Below, piece after piece: positions 49,398 to 56,891 of a stretch of 64,000 bases of DNA (its first letter is position 1; every line of letters starts with the position of its first letter). This DNA is from an uncultured Cellulosilyticum sp. (GTDB lineage Bacteria; Bacillota; Clostridia; Lachnospirales; Cellulosilyticaceae). The notes under the pieces were generated by a model, which had not been told where the DNA came from, searched no databases, and was given only the letters and a program-made list of their open reading frames with translations. Location of the stretch: NCBI GenBank assembly GCA_934725855.1, contig CAKVCL010000005.1, forward strand, positions 93,946-157,945, written 5' to 3'. The position numbers and the translations under genes were made by a program.

Positions 49398-50210
49398 GTG
49401 ATTAAGAAAGTATTAATTTGTAGTTTGGTAAGTATGAGTTTATTAGTAGGATGTGCTCAAAAAGAGGTAACCTCAAAAAAAGAGAATGTAATAGTTAAGC
49501 AAGAAACTAGCCAGATACAGGAGAAGCCAATAGAGAAAAAAGAAGAGCAAAATGATTTAGAACCTAAGCAAGAAAGTGATATAATAGTAGAAAATGAGAC
49601 GACAACTGCAGCAAGTATAAGGGCAGTTATGAAGGAGATTGGGACAGAAGATATTCTTTTAGTCAATAAAGACCACCCTTTAAAAGAAGATTATGAAGTA
49701 GAGCTGAGATGGTTAAATAGTGGAAGAGAACAGGTGGCAGCTTGCATGTATGATGAACTTGTACAGATGTTATCTGAGGGCAGTGAAGAAGGCAGAGAAT
49801 TTGTTGTTTCATCCGGTTATAGAAGTCCTAGTTATCAGCAAAGATTGTGGGATCAAACCATCAGAGACTGGATACGTTCAGGCATGAGTGAAGAAGAGGC
49901 CATAAGAGAAACCTCCAAGACACTAGCGTATCCAGGGGAAAGTGAGCATGCGACGGGACTGGCAGTAGATATCGTAGCGCTAGATTATCAAGATTTAGAT
50001 AATCAGCAGCAGTATACAAGTGAAAGCATTTGGTTAAGAGAAAATTGTCATAAATATGGTTTTATATTACGTTATCCAAAAGGCAAAGAAAAAATTACGG
50101 GCATTCAGTATGAGTCTTGGCATTTCCGATATGTAGGAAGAGAAATTGCTACTTGTATCATGGAAAATGGCATTACTTTAGAAGAATTTATAGAGCTGAA
50201 GGATCAATGA
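49398..50210 (+). CDS. D-alanyl-D-alanine carboxypeptidase lipoprotein (M15B, VanY-like)
   Basis: Zinc peptidase that trims D-Ala from peptidoglycan stems. GTG start at 49398; signal ending in LLVGC (Cys19); a Lys/Glu/Gln-rich tether to about residue 70. The LAS-fold zinc motifs are both present: SEHATGLAVDI (His, Asp) and ESWHFRYVG (His), with VSSGYRSPSYQQRLW before them. 270 residues is normal. Transcribed alone and ends at a convergent terminator. Confidence 0.92.
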   Translation: MIKKVLICSLVSMSLLVGCAQKEVTSKKENVIVKQETSQIQEKPIEKKEEQNDLEPKQESDIIVENETTTAASIRAVMKEIGTEDILLVNKDHPLKEDYEVELRWLNSGREQVAACMYDELVQMLSEGSEEGREFVVSSGYRSPSYQQRLWDQTIRDWIRSGMSEEEAIRETSKTLAYPGESEHATGLAVDIVALDYQDLDNQQQYTSESIWLRENCHKYGFILRYPKGKEKITGIQYESWHFRYVGREIATCIMENGITLEEFIELKDQ

Positions 50211-50249
50211 TAAAGAAAATAATAAAGATACTTACGACATTTAAGAGGA

Positions 50250-50301
50250 AAAAAATAAGCTTGATGATCATATTATTAAGGGGTCATCAAGCTTATTTTT
50301 T
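50250..50301. terminator. Bidirectional terminator
   Basis: Perfect 18-bp stem (50250-50267 / 50284-50301) with a 16-base loop and A/T runs on both sides. It ends the peptidase gene and overlaps the 3' end of the convergent minus-strand gene. Confidence 0.92.
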
Positions 50302-50734
50302 AAAGATAATGGTTTAAAGCATCATAGAAATCACGTTCTATGGTAATAAGTCGGTCAGCAAGTTTTTTGGCATCAGAAGAAGCAGCAAGATACTGCTGTA
50401 AATACTCTTTTAGAGATTTAATTCCCATGTTACAACCATCTTTCATAAGTTTAGCAATCTCTTGGTCGGTGGAATTAACAAGAAGGCTAACATGGATTTT
50501 GGTCCAAGACATTGCCTTAGCAATAGGATGAGGTGATTTTTCATCATCATGATAAGTGGCTAGTTTTTGAGCAATTTCATCTTTAAGGCTTTGATGCTTT
50601 TTGAGATAATCATCAAGAAGTTGTTTAATAGCGTCAGATTTTGCATAAGGTATGACATCGTTAATACTAGCAATAGCCATTTCAGCTCCTGCACTGCATT
50701 CTCTTAATAATTTTATGGTATCATCATTAGGCAT
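50300..50734 (-). CDS. Conserved helical protein, ferritin-like or DUF2383-like
   Basis: 144 residues on the minus strand from the ATG at 50734, preceded by AAAGGAG; an in-frame ATG at 50752 lies before the ribosome site. It is all-helical with several evenly spaced Asp/Glu/His (MAIASINDVIPYAKSDAIKQ, KKHQSLKDEIAQKL, KEYLQQYLAASSDA), like four-helix-bundle stress proteins. I cannot see a full di-iron site. The family is not recognised with certainty. Confidence 0.7.
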   Translation of the reverse strand: MPNDDTIKLLRECSAGAEMAIASINDVIPYAKSDAIKQLLDDYLKKHQSLKDEIAQKLATYHDDEKSPHPIAKAMSWTKIHVSLLVNSTDQEIAKLMKDGCNMGIKSLKEYLQQYLAASSDAKKLADRLITIERDFYDALNHYL

Positions 50735-51090
50735 AAAAAAATCTCCTTTCACAACTATTTATAGTTATTTTTTCTTTCTTTAAGGGATTTATACAAGATA
50801 TACTTTAAAAATTAATTAAGAAAGAAATGAGAAGCATAAAAAGTATTTCTTCAATGACTTTGTTTATTGTAGCTTTTGCTATGAAGGGTTTTCATTCAGC
50901 TATGATAGTAATTATTTTACCCCTATAAATATTTCCTTAATTGATGTATAATGGAAATAATTTCAAAAATAAGCATAAAATAATTAAAATTTATACAAGT
51001 TGCTTGCTCGATATTAGTTTATATTGAATAAAGTCAGTTAAAAGAAAATTATGTTATAATGATAAATGGTATTATAGGGGTGTTACACAT
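50735..51090. promoter_or_regulatory. Divergent intergenic region with an extended -10 promoter
   Basis: 356 bases, no gene seen. For the rightward gene there is TGTTATAAT (51052-51060), an extended -10 element (TG one base before TATAAT) without a good -35, some 30 bases before the ATG. A partly symmetric stretch near 50866-50910 could form a weak hairpin. The leftward promoter is not clear. Confidence 0.45.
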
Positions 51091-52311
51091 ATGAGAAAAT
51101 GGAATTGTGTTGCAATAAACAGTTACGCTAAATATCAAAAGAAGAAAATGAGACAACTTAACTATAAAGTCATGGGTATTATTGCCCTAATTATAGTAGG
51201 GACATTTTTGATTACTGGAAGATTTGAGAAGGATTTAGAAGAAGTTTTAATTATGTTTCATTTAAAAGCGGAGCCAATAGAGGAAAGTGTTTATTTACAA
51301 GCACCATCAATCAATTACTCAGAGTATAGTGCACCTACAGCAGCCAAAGGAGTTTATATTCCTGCAAGCAAAATAAACAACTATGAAGAATACATTCAGC
51401 TTGCTAAAGAAACAGAGATAAATAGTTTTGTAATGGATGTAAAAGATGACATGGGTTATCTTACTTTTGCATCAGATAACGAAATATTAAAAGAAGCAGG
51501 TATGATCCTAGCAAAACCGCCGATAGAGGATATAGATGAAGTAATGAGTAAACTGTATGAAGCAGGGATTTATCCGATAGCTAGAGTCGTTGCATTTAAG
51601 GATAATGTATTAGCTGCTTCTGTGCCAGAGCGTGCCATAAAGCGCTTGGATGGTTCTATTTATACGACGAGTAGTAACGATGCTTGGCTTGATCCATATA
51701 ATAAAGAAAACTGGAAGTATTTACTTGAAGTAAGTCAGGAAGCTGCGCGTAAAGGGTTTAAAGAAATTCAGTTTGATTATGTTCGTTTTCATGAATCGAT
51801 GAATGAGAATCGAGTGATTTTATCAGAAGAACAGTCAAAAAGTGAGATTATTACTGAATTTATAAAGTATATTTGTGAGCACTTACAAAAAGAAGGCATC
51901 AAAGTATCGGCAGATGTATTTGGTGCAGTTATATTAAGTGATGTGGATGCCCAAACAGTTGGGCAGGATTTTAAAGAGATGAGTAAGTATTTAGACTATA
52001 TTTGTCCTATGGTTTATCCATCACATTATGCTAACGGTACATTTGGAATTGAATACCCACATATTAATGTTTATGAAATTATATATCACACCATGAAACT
52101 AGGAAAAAGTAAGCTTCAAAATGAGCAAACAAAAGCTATTATAAGACCATGGTTACAAGATTTCACAATAAAAAGTATAGAACCTTATTGGAAATATGGC
52201 CCAGAAGAAATAAAGAAACAAATAGAAGGTGCCAATGCTGCAGGGGTAGAAGAATGGCTTTTTTGGAATGCAGCAGGAAAGTACACAGAAGAAGGGCTAA
52301 AAGCAAAGTAG
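51091..52311 (+). CDS. Putative glycoside hydrolase, DUF4015 type, membrane-anchored
   Basis: 406 residues. One N-terminal membrane helix (about residues 28-46, VMGIIALIIVGTFLITG) leaves the rest outside. The extracellular part is a TIM-barrel-like domain of the DUF4015/PF13200 putative glycosidases: AAKGVYIPASKINN, FVMDVKDDMGYLTF, RVVAFKDNVLA, EIQFDYVRFHE with likely catalytic acids, VSADVFGAV, and YICPMVYPSHYANGTFG. The substrate is unknown; wall or capsule glycans are plausible from its location. The two membrane-protein genes after it start 13 bases later and probably belong to the operon. Confidence 0.88.
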   Translation: MRKWNCVAINSYAKYQKKKMRQLNYKVMGIIALIIVGTFLITGRFEKDLEEVLIMFHLKAEPIEESVYLQAPSINYSEYSAPTAAKGVYIPASKINNYEEYIQLAKETEINSFVMDVKDDMGYLTFASDNEILKEAGMILAKPPIEDIDEVMSKLYEAGIYPIARVVAFKDNVLAASVPERAIKRLDGSIYTTSSNDAWLDPYNKENWKYLLEVSQEAARKGFKEIQFDYVRFHESMNENRVILSEEQSKSEIITEFIKYICEHLQKEGIKVSADVFGAVILSDVDAQTVGQDFKEMSKYLDYICPMVYPSHYANGTFGIEYPHINVYEIIYHTMKLGKSKLQNEQTKAIIRPWLQDFTIKSIEPYWKYGPEEIKKQIEGANAAGVEEWLFWNAAGKYTEEGLKAK

Positions 52312-52324
52312 AGGATGTGAGAGA

Positions 52325-52750
52325 ATGGTAGACCAAGATAAAATCATACTAATGAGTAAAATGGCATTGTATGAGAAAAAAGGTAAGAGAAGAGATGCTA
52401 GGATTACAGATTATTATATAGAAGACTACGTCTATATTAATAATTTTATTACAAGGTTTGGCATAACTTGTTTAACCATTTTATTGATGGGATTAGGTAC
52501 TTTTAAGATTGTATGTGAAAATATAATTTTTCCTACGTCGATTAGTCAGTTTATAGAAGTTTATGTAAAAGCATATATAGGGCCTTGGCTTATAGCGATT
52601 GTAGTATTTACCTTTATATCTTCAGTAGTATTTGGGGCAAGACATGGAAAAGCAAGTAAGAGAATGGGTGAATACAAACGACTAGTTAAGAAACTAAAAA
52701 AATACGAAAGTCGCATGGCAAGTAAAGAGGGGGCTACAAATGAAATCTAA
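52325..52750 (+). CDS. Hypothetical protein with two membrane spans
   Basis: 141 residues: a cytoplasmic N-terminal ~45 residues, two hydrophobic segments (about 48-66 and 85-105), and a basic helical C terminus (YKRLVKKLKKYESRMASKEG). GAGGATGTGAGAG precedes the ATG. Overlaps the next gene by 11 bases and follows the glycosidase gene closely, which suggests they act together at the membrane. Not recognised. Confidence 0.7.
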   Translation: MVDQDKIILMSKMALYEKKGKRRDARITDYYIEDYVYINNFITRFGITCLTILLMGLGTFKIVCENIIFPTSISQFIEVYVKAYIGPWLIAIVVFTFISSVVFGARHGKASKRMGEYKRLVKKLKKYESRMASKEGATNEI

Positions 52751-53747
52751 TGAAGTATTACTGACAATTAGACAGAATTTAATCAGTGCTTATAAAAGAA
52801 GTGAGCTATTTATTCTGCCCATTTTAAAATTTATTCTATGTTTAAGCACACTAAGAATTCTGAAAGAAGTCACTAGATATAATGGTGCATTAGGGAGCAT
52901 TTTTATATTAATGGCAGTGGCATTAGCTGGCGCATTTGCATCAGCTGAAACGATAGAACTTGGAGCGATTTTGTTAAGTGTTATTTTTGTTTTACCAGCA
53001 AATCCTATTTTTGCAGCAGCGCTTTTTGTGGGATTAATTATGATCTACATATTATTCGGAAGGCTTTTTCCAAAGGAAAGCATACTCATTATTGTGATGT
53101 TAGTTGCTTTTTCAATCAATATGGAAATAGGCATTCCAATTATAGCCGCTTTGTTTGGCGGATATGCTTCTATTGTGGCAATTGTTATTGCAAGCATGCT
53201 CTGGTACTTACTACCTGAAATTGGCAGTATACTTCCACCTATTCCAGCAGATAAAGGTGAAATGTTAGAGGTCTTTACAAATCTTGTGTCGACAGACTTC
53301 AAAGCATTAGTAATGAATAAAACCATGATGGTGGTTTGCATTGTATTTTTAACTGTTTTTACAGTGGTTTATATCATTAGAAAACTACCAATAGATTATG
53401 GCCCATATATTGCCATTGGCATTGGTGCAGCCATGAATATTATCGGATTTGGCTTAGCCAGTATATTCTTTGTAGATATAAATGTGAATATTGTTTTAGT
53501 CCTTATTGAAACCATTATTTACTGTTGTGTCGCTTTAGTGGCTCAGTTCCTATCCATTGTACTAGATTATCAAAGTGCAGAAGCTGTTGAATTTGAGGAT
53601 GATGATAATTATTATTATGTAAGGATTGTACCAAAAATTAAGCTAGATATTGCGCAAAAAAATGCACCTAAAGTGTATACCAACTTATCAGAGACCAATA
53701 ACTATAAAAAGTTTTTTAAAGATGATGAAATAAATCATAATTTATAA
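52740..53747 (+). CDS. Hypothetical polytopic membrane protein
   Basis: 335 residues with about nine membrane segments (for example ILKFILCLSTLRI, LLSVIFVLPANPIFAAALFVGLI, IIVMLVAFSINMEIGIPII, IAALFGGYASIVAIVIA, FLTVFTVVYIIR) and a soluble acidic C-terminal tail of ~65 residues (SAEAVEFEDDDNYYYVRIVP). GAGGGGG lies in front of the ATG. No transporter motif recognised. It closes the glycosidase operon; a long hairpin follows. Confidence 0.75.
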   Translation: MKSNEVLLTIRQNLISAYKRSELFILPILKFILCLSTLRILKEVTRYNGALGSIFILMAVALAGAFASAETIELGAILLSVIFVLPANPIFAAALFVGLIMIYILFGRLFPKESILIIVMLVAFSINMEIGIPIIAALFGGYASIVAIVIASMLWYLLPEIGSILPPIPADKGEMLEVFTNLVSTDFKALVMNKTMMVVCIVFLTVFTVVYIIRKLPIDYGPYIAIGIGAAMNIIGFGLASIFFVDINVNIVLVLIETIIYCCVALVAQFLSIVLDYQSAEAVEFEDDDNYYYVRIVPKIKLDIAQKNAPKVYTNLSETNNYKKFFKDDEINHNL

Positions 53748-53766
53748 GTTTATAAGTGCATATAAA

Positions 53767-53819
53767 AAAGTTCGTCGATGTCTAGTAAGGTCAAAAATCC
53801 TAGGACATCGACGAACTTT
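53767..53819. terminator. Very stable hairpin at the edge of the CRISPR locus
   Basis: 16-bp perfect arms (53767-53782 / 53804-53819) extended by a CTAG/TAG pairing with one bulge. A run of A precedes the left arm, so the T tail belongs to leftward transcription; the rightward side is followed by TTTAAAAGT and has no proper T tract. It may still slow rightward transcription from the membrane-protein operon. Confidence 0.7.
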
Positions 53820-53915
53820 AAAAGTACGTATTTATAAGGGGTGTAAGGAAAAAGAGTATTTGTTATAGTGCAGTATAAAAAGGTATAAACTAAGTATTAT
53901 CAATGTTTTAGATGG

Positions 53916-54079
53916 GTTTATGGATTACCTATAAGGAATTGAAACGGATCAATGATAATAACCTCGTCGTCCGTATTAAAGTTTATAGATTACCTATAAG
54001 GAGTCGAAGCATTTTAGAAAGTTTTGGGAAGATAACTATATCGTTATTGTTTACGGATTACCTATACGAGGAGTGAAAT
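53916..54079 (+). CRISPR. Degenerate CRISPR mini-array (three repeats, two spacers) directly before cas6
   Basis: Repeats at 53916-53945, 53981-54010 and 54049-54079; spacers of 35 (53946-53980) and 38 bases (54011-54048). The core GATTACCTATAAGGA is shared; the first repeat is the most complete, beginning GTTTATG and ending TTGAAAC, as in common Clostridia type I-B/III repeats of 30 bases. The second ends GTCGAAGC; the third has an inserted C and ends GTGAAAT. Such end decay is typical of old or terminal repeats. The third repeat runs up to the base before the cas6 ATG and contains its ribosome site. Confidence 0.85.
54069..54073 (+). promoter_or_regulatory. cas6 ribosome site inside the third CRISPR repeat
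   Basis: AGGAG at 54069-54073 lies in the repeat and is 7 bases before the ATG at 54081. No other Shine-Dalgarno-like sequence is present near this start. Confidence 0.75.
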
Positions 54080-54080
54080 T

Positions 54081-54818
54081 ATGAAATTAGAAATATTGAT
54101 ACAAGCCCAGGGGCTAACTATTCCTATGCATTATAATCATATGGTACAAGCAGCTTTACTTAATGCCTTAAAAAATGATGAATATAGGCATTTTATCCAT
54201 GATGAAGGGTATCATTATGAGAAGAGAAGCTATAAACCATTTACTTTTTCAACATTTACGGGTAAATCTAAAAAGATAAAGTGTGAAAAGAAAATCCAAT
54301 TTATGGATAGTATTCATTTGGTTGTATCAAGCAGCCAGAAAGAGTTTATTAATGAGTTAAAAGAAGGCTTAGAAGAAAAAGGATTGAGATTAGGAAACCA
54401 GCAGCTAAATGTGCAGCGTATTATAGTGAATGAAGAGCTATTGGTAGGAAGTTATTTAAAAGTGGAGAGCTTATCTCCGGTAGTTGCCTATAGTACAGTG
54501 TTAGAAGGAGAAAAAAAGCATACACAATATTTTAGTCCTTTAGAGAAAGCATTTAGTCAAATCTTAGGGGAAAACATTGTTAAGAAATATAAGGCTATCT
54601 ATGGCGAAAACACACTTGAAGACGAGAGCTTTGAAGTGATTCCAATAGCCACAGAAAAATACATAAAAAGTGTTGTTTACTATAAAAATTTTATTATCAA
54701 CGGATATAATGGCAAGTTTATTTTATTAGGAAATCCTACCTTGATTCAGTTAGCTTTAGAATCAGGATTAGGAGGAAAAAATGCCCAAGGATTTGGGTGC
54801 ATTAGAGCGATTGAATAA
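54081..54818 (+). CDS. cas6: CRISPR endoribonuclease Cas6
   Basis: Cuts the repeat in pre-crRNA to release 5'-tagged crRNAs. 245 residues with two RRM-like halves; the C-terminal glycine-rich loop GLGGKNAQGFGCI is the Cas6 hallmark. The N-terminal MHYNHMVQAALLNAL matches the usual RAMP start and offers candidate catalytic histidines; the exact active-site residue cannot be fixed by eye. It stands apart from the main cas operon, separated by a Rpn nuclease gene and a second array fragment. Confidence 0.9.
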   Translation: MKLEILIQAQGLTIPMHYNHMVQAALLNALKNDEYRHFIHDEGYHYEKRSYKPFTFSTFTGKSKKIKCEKKIQFMDSIHLVVSSSQKEFINELKEGLEEKGLRLGNQQLNVQRIIVNEELLVGSYLKVESLSPVVAYSTVLEGEKKHTQYFSPLEKAFSQILGENIVKKYKAIYGENTLEDESFEVIPIATEKYIKSVVYYKNFIINGYNGKFILLGNPTLIQLALESGLGGKNAQGFGCIRAIE

Positions 54819-55460
54819 ATTGAAAAGAATTTATAAAAAGTTGAAGGGTTTTTGAGTTTTAAGCACATATATATAGTAGAAGCAACGAAAATAAGGATTC
54901 CCCCAAAATCTAATTTGTATTAGAAGGACGTAAAATAAGAAGTAAAGCAAAGTAGGATAGAATCGAAAAACTTTAGTTTGAAATGAGCATAATTCTAATC
55001 AGAGAAGAAATGGGATAATCTAGAATTAAGGAGCTTCAAAAATTAAGTAGTAAACAAAAATAGTAGAAAGAGTATCCCTTTAGTAGAACATGAAATAGGC
55101 CAAGCACATGTGGTTTCACAAGTATACTAAGCTCCCAATCGGAAAAGCTTTTCTTCTTAATAAGCAACTTTGAGCAAAGTGTCCCTTTATGTAAAAGTGG
55201 GAGCTTTATATAAAGTCATGAGTTTAAAAGAAGTGAAGGGGAAGAAAAGGTAATTCGAGGGAGCACAAAACAGAATAATGTGGTCAAAAGCCTTCTTGTT
55301 GGATAGTCTAGCAAGGAGGCTTTTGTCGCGAAACAAATTTTAAGATGCAAAGCCTTTTTAAAGTGTAAAAAGATTGATGCCTTTAAAGTTTGAGCGTTGT
55401 AGTGTATACTATTATTAGAAATACTGTTAAGTTAGAAAAGAAGTCGGAGGCACTGAGAAA
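54819..55460 (+). other. 640-base gene-free stretch with several inverted repeats
   Basis: No reading frame of note. AAGCTCCCA (55129-55137) pairs perfectly with TGGGAGCTT (55198-55206) around a 60-base interior with smaller stems (ACTTT/AAAGT near 55168-55180; the palindrome AAAAGCTTTT at 55143-55152). A second hairpin 55286-55298 / 55312-55324 has 12 pairs and one mismatch and is followed by a weak T tail. Promoter-like TTTAAA (55382-55387), 17 bases, TATACT (55405-55410) lies 50 bases before the Rpn gene. It may be an RNA gene or decayed insert; no CRISPR repeat copies are present in it. Confidence 0.45.
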
Positions 55461-56294
55461 ATGGCAAAAATTCAAAAGACATTACAAGAATTGAACTTAG
55501 AGGATGACTTCTTGTTTGCTAAAGTAATGAGTGATAAAGAAATTTGCAGAAGAGTAATTGAAAAGATTCTAGATATAAAAATTAAAGTAATTAAAATGCC
55601 AGAAGAACAAAAGGTTATTGATATATTACTAGATAGTAAAGCAGTAAGGTTAGATGTATATGTAAATGATGATAAGGGAACAGTCTATAACATAGAAATG
55701 CAACAAGGAAAATGGGGCAATCTAGCTAAAAGAAGTCGGTACTATCAAGGAAGTATAGATTTAGACAAGATTTCAAAAGGAAAAGATTATTTAACATTAA
55801 GCAAGAGTTATGTTATTTTTATTTGTACATTTGATCCATTTGGAAAAGGAAGACATAAGTATACATTTAGAAATCTATGTGTAGAAGATAATAACATTGA
55901 ATTAGGTGACGAGACTGATAAAGTGTTTTTAAACACAAGTGGCACAATAGTTGATGTAGATGATGAAATGCTAGAATTCCTAAGTTATATAAAAAAATCA
56001 ACAGATGAAGTAGCACACAATGCAAAAAGTGATTTAGTAAAAGCTATTAATGACAAAGTTAATCATGTAAAATATGATAAAACAATGGAGGTAGAATATA
56101 TGACTCTTTTAGAACGAGATAGACTAAATTATGTTGAAGGACGTGAAGAGGGGCGTGAAGAGGGGCGCAAAGAGGGAAGAACAGAAGAAAAAATTGAAAT
56201 GGCAAGAAAACTGTTAGTAAGAGGAATGAGTATTGATGAAGTAGCCGCTATTACGGAACTCACAAGGGAAAAAGTAGCGTCTTTAATACAATAA
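55461..56294 (+). CDS. Rpn-family recombination-promoting nuclease / PD-(D/E)XK transposase-like
   Basis: 277 residues. The PD-(D/E)XK core is visible as RLDVYVNDDKGTVYNIEMQ (the Asp and the ExQ), with LEDDFLFAKVMSDKEICRRV typical of PF12784 proteins. The C-terminal part has the repeated REEGREEGRKEGR stretch and a short helix-turn (GMSIDEVAAITELTREKVAS) usual in the family. These are horizontally spreading nucleases found near mobile or repetitive DNA. GGAGG precedes the ATG. Just after its stop lies a decayed partial copy of its own 3' region. Confidence 0.88.
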   Translation: MAKIQKTLQELNLEDDFLFAKVMSDKEICRRVIEKILDIKIKVIKMPEEQKVIDILLDSKAVRLDVYVNDDKGTVYNIEMQQGKWGNLAKRSRYYQGSIDLDKISKGKDYLTLSKSYVIFICTFDPFGKGRHKYTFRNLCVEDNNIELGDETDKVFLNTSGTIVDVDDEMLEFLSYIKKSTDEVAHNAKSDLVKAINDKVNHVKYDKTMEVEYMTLLERDRLNYVEGREEGREEGRKEGRTEEKIEMARKLLVRGMSIDEVAAITELTREKVASLIQ

Positions 56295-56295
56295 A

Positions 56296-56352
56296 AGTCA
56301 TTAAATGACAAAGTTAATTATGTAAAACATCACAAAAGATGGAGGCAGAGTA
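56296..56352 (+). pseudogene. Decayed partial copy of the Rpn gene
   Basis: ATTAAATGACAAAGTTAAT and the following ~35 bases, ending GATGGAGGCAGAG, nearly repeat the segment at 56045-56097 within the Rpn gene, which codes for NDKVNHVKYDKTMEVEY. The copy has indels and no open frame. It points to an earlier tandem duplication or a partial second insertion. Confidence 0.6.
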
Positions 56353-56387
56353 GCAATTTTTTACTTTAAAGTCGAGAGTTATGGAAT

Positions 56388-56480
56388 ATACTATGATTAC
56401 CTATAAGGAATTGAAATATTTATATGTAATTAGATTTATTGTTTAATATAATTTATTGATTACCTATGAGGAGTAAAAAA
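56388..56480 (+). CRISPR. Second degenerate CRISPR fragment (two repeats, one spacer)
   Basis: Repeats at 56388-56417 and 56451-56480 with a 33-base spacer (56418-56450). The first has GATTACCTATAAGGA then ATTGAAAT, the same core as the upstream array; its first seven bases diverge. The second reads GATTACCTATGAGGAG and ends in A-rich sequence. The same repeat family and orientation as 53916-54079 but 2.3 kb away, separated by cas6 and the Rpn gene. Confidence 0.75.
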
Positions 56481-56481
56481 T

Positions 56482-56525
56482 AAAGGAGTTTACCAGTAAT
56501 TTATCTGGTAAACTCCTTTGTTTTT
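56482..56525. terminator. Terminator after the second array fragment
   Basis: Perfect 15-bp stem (56482-56496 / 56505-56519, beginning AAAGGAGTTTACC), eight-base loop, then GTTTTT. It also stands at the end of the leftward small gene. Confidence 0.88.
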
Positions 56526-56548
56526 GAAATATTTTTTTGTAGTTAAGG

Positions 56549-56710
56549 TTATTTATTAATATGATAGTCAACGATATGTACTAAAAGACAGGTACATAGA
56601 CAGTAAAGAAAAGTAAATGAGAGATACAAGGTAGTTGGATTGGTTGAAACTAAGCTGTAAATTACAGGCATGAATTGAGCTGCTAAAAAATAAATAGAAT
56701 CAGTACGCAT
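56549..56710 (-). CDS. Very small membrane protein with a near-perfect ribosome site
   Basis: 53 residues on the minus strand from ATG 56710 (an in-frame start at 56743 lies before the ribosome site). AAAGGGGGTGA, almost the full complement of the 16S tail, sits about 5 bases upstream of the start, which supports real translation. Two hydrophobic stretches (IYFLAAQFMPVIYSLV and LYLSFTFLYCLCTCLLVHIV), with two cysteines in the second. It is divergent from cas10, with a candidate TATAAT at 56798-56793 on the minus strand. No homologue is recognised; it could be an accessory of the CRISPR locus or an unrelated peptide. Confidence 0.5.
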   Translation of the reverse strand: MRTDSIYFLAAQFMPVIYSLVSTNPTTLYLSFTFLYCLCTCLLVHIVDYHINK

Positions 56711-56833
56711 ATTGTCACCCCCTTTCACATTAACGAGAATCACAATACAAGATATATATATACCACATTAAGTTGCTTTGTTCAATAAAAATATTATACT
56801 ATTTAGAAAATAGCGATAAGTAAATATATTTGA

Positions 56834-56862
56834 TTTACAAGACCATTTTCAGCAATTATAAT
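56834..56862 (+). promoter_or_regulatory. Promoter of the cas10 operon
   Basis: TTTACA (56834-56839), 17 bases, TATAAT (56857-56862), 30 bases before the cas10 ATG. It indicates the effector operon is transcribed independently of cas6 and the array. Confidence 0.8.
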
Positions 56863-56891
56863 GAAAGTAACAATTTGGTAGGAGGTGTCAT

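Noticed and set aside
53820..53915. Further degenerate repeats left of the first CRISPR repeat
   Set aside because: Only the short string ATAAGG recurs; the GATTACC core is missing, so this is more likely an A/T-rich leader.
54819..55460. Hidden cas1/cas2 remnants between cas6 and the Rpn gene
   Set aside because: No frame or translated fragment on either strand resembles Cas1, Cas2 or Cas4.
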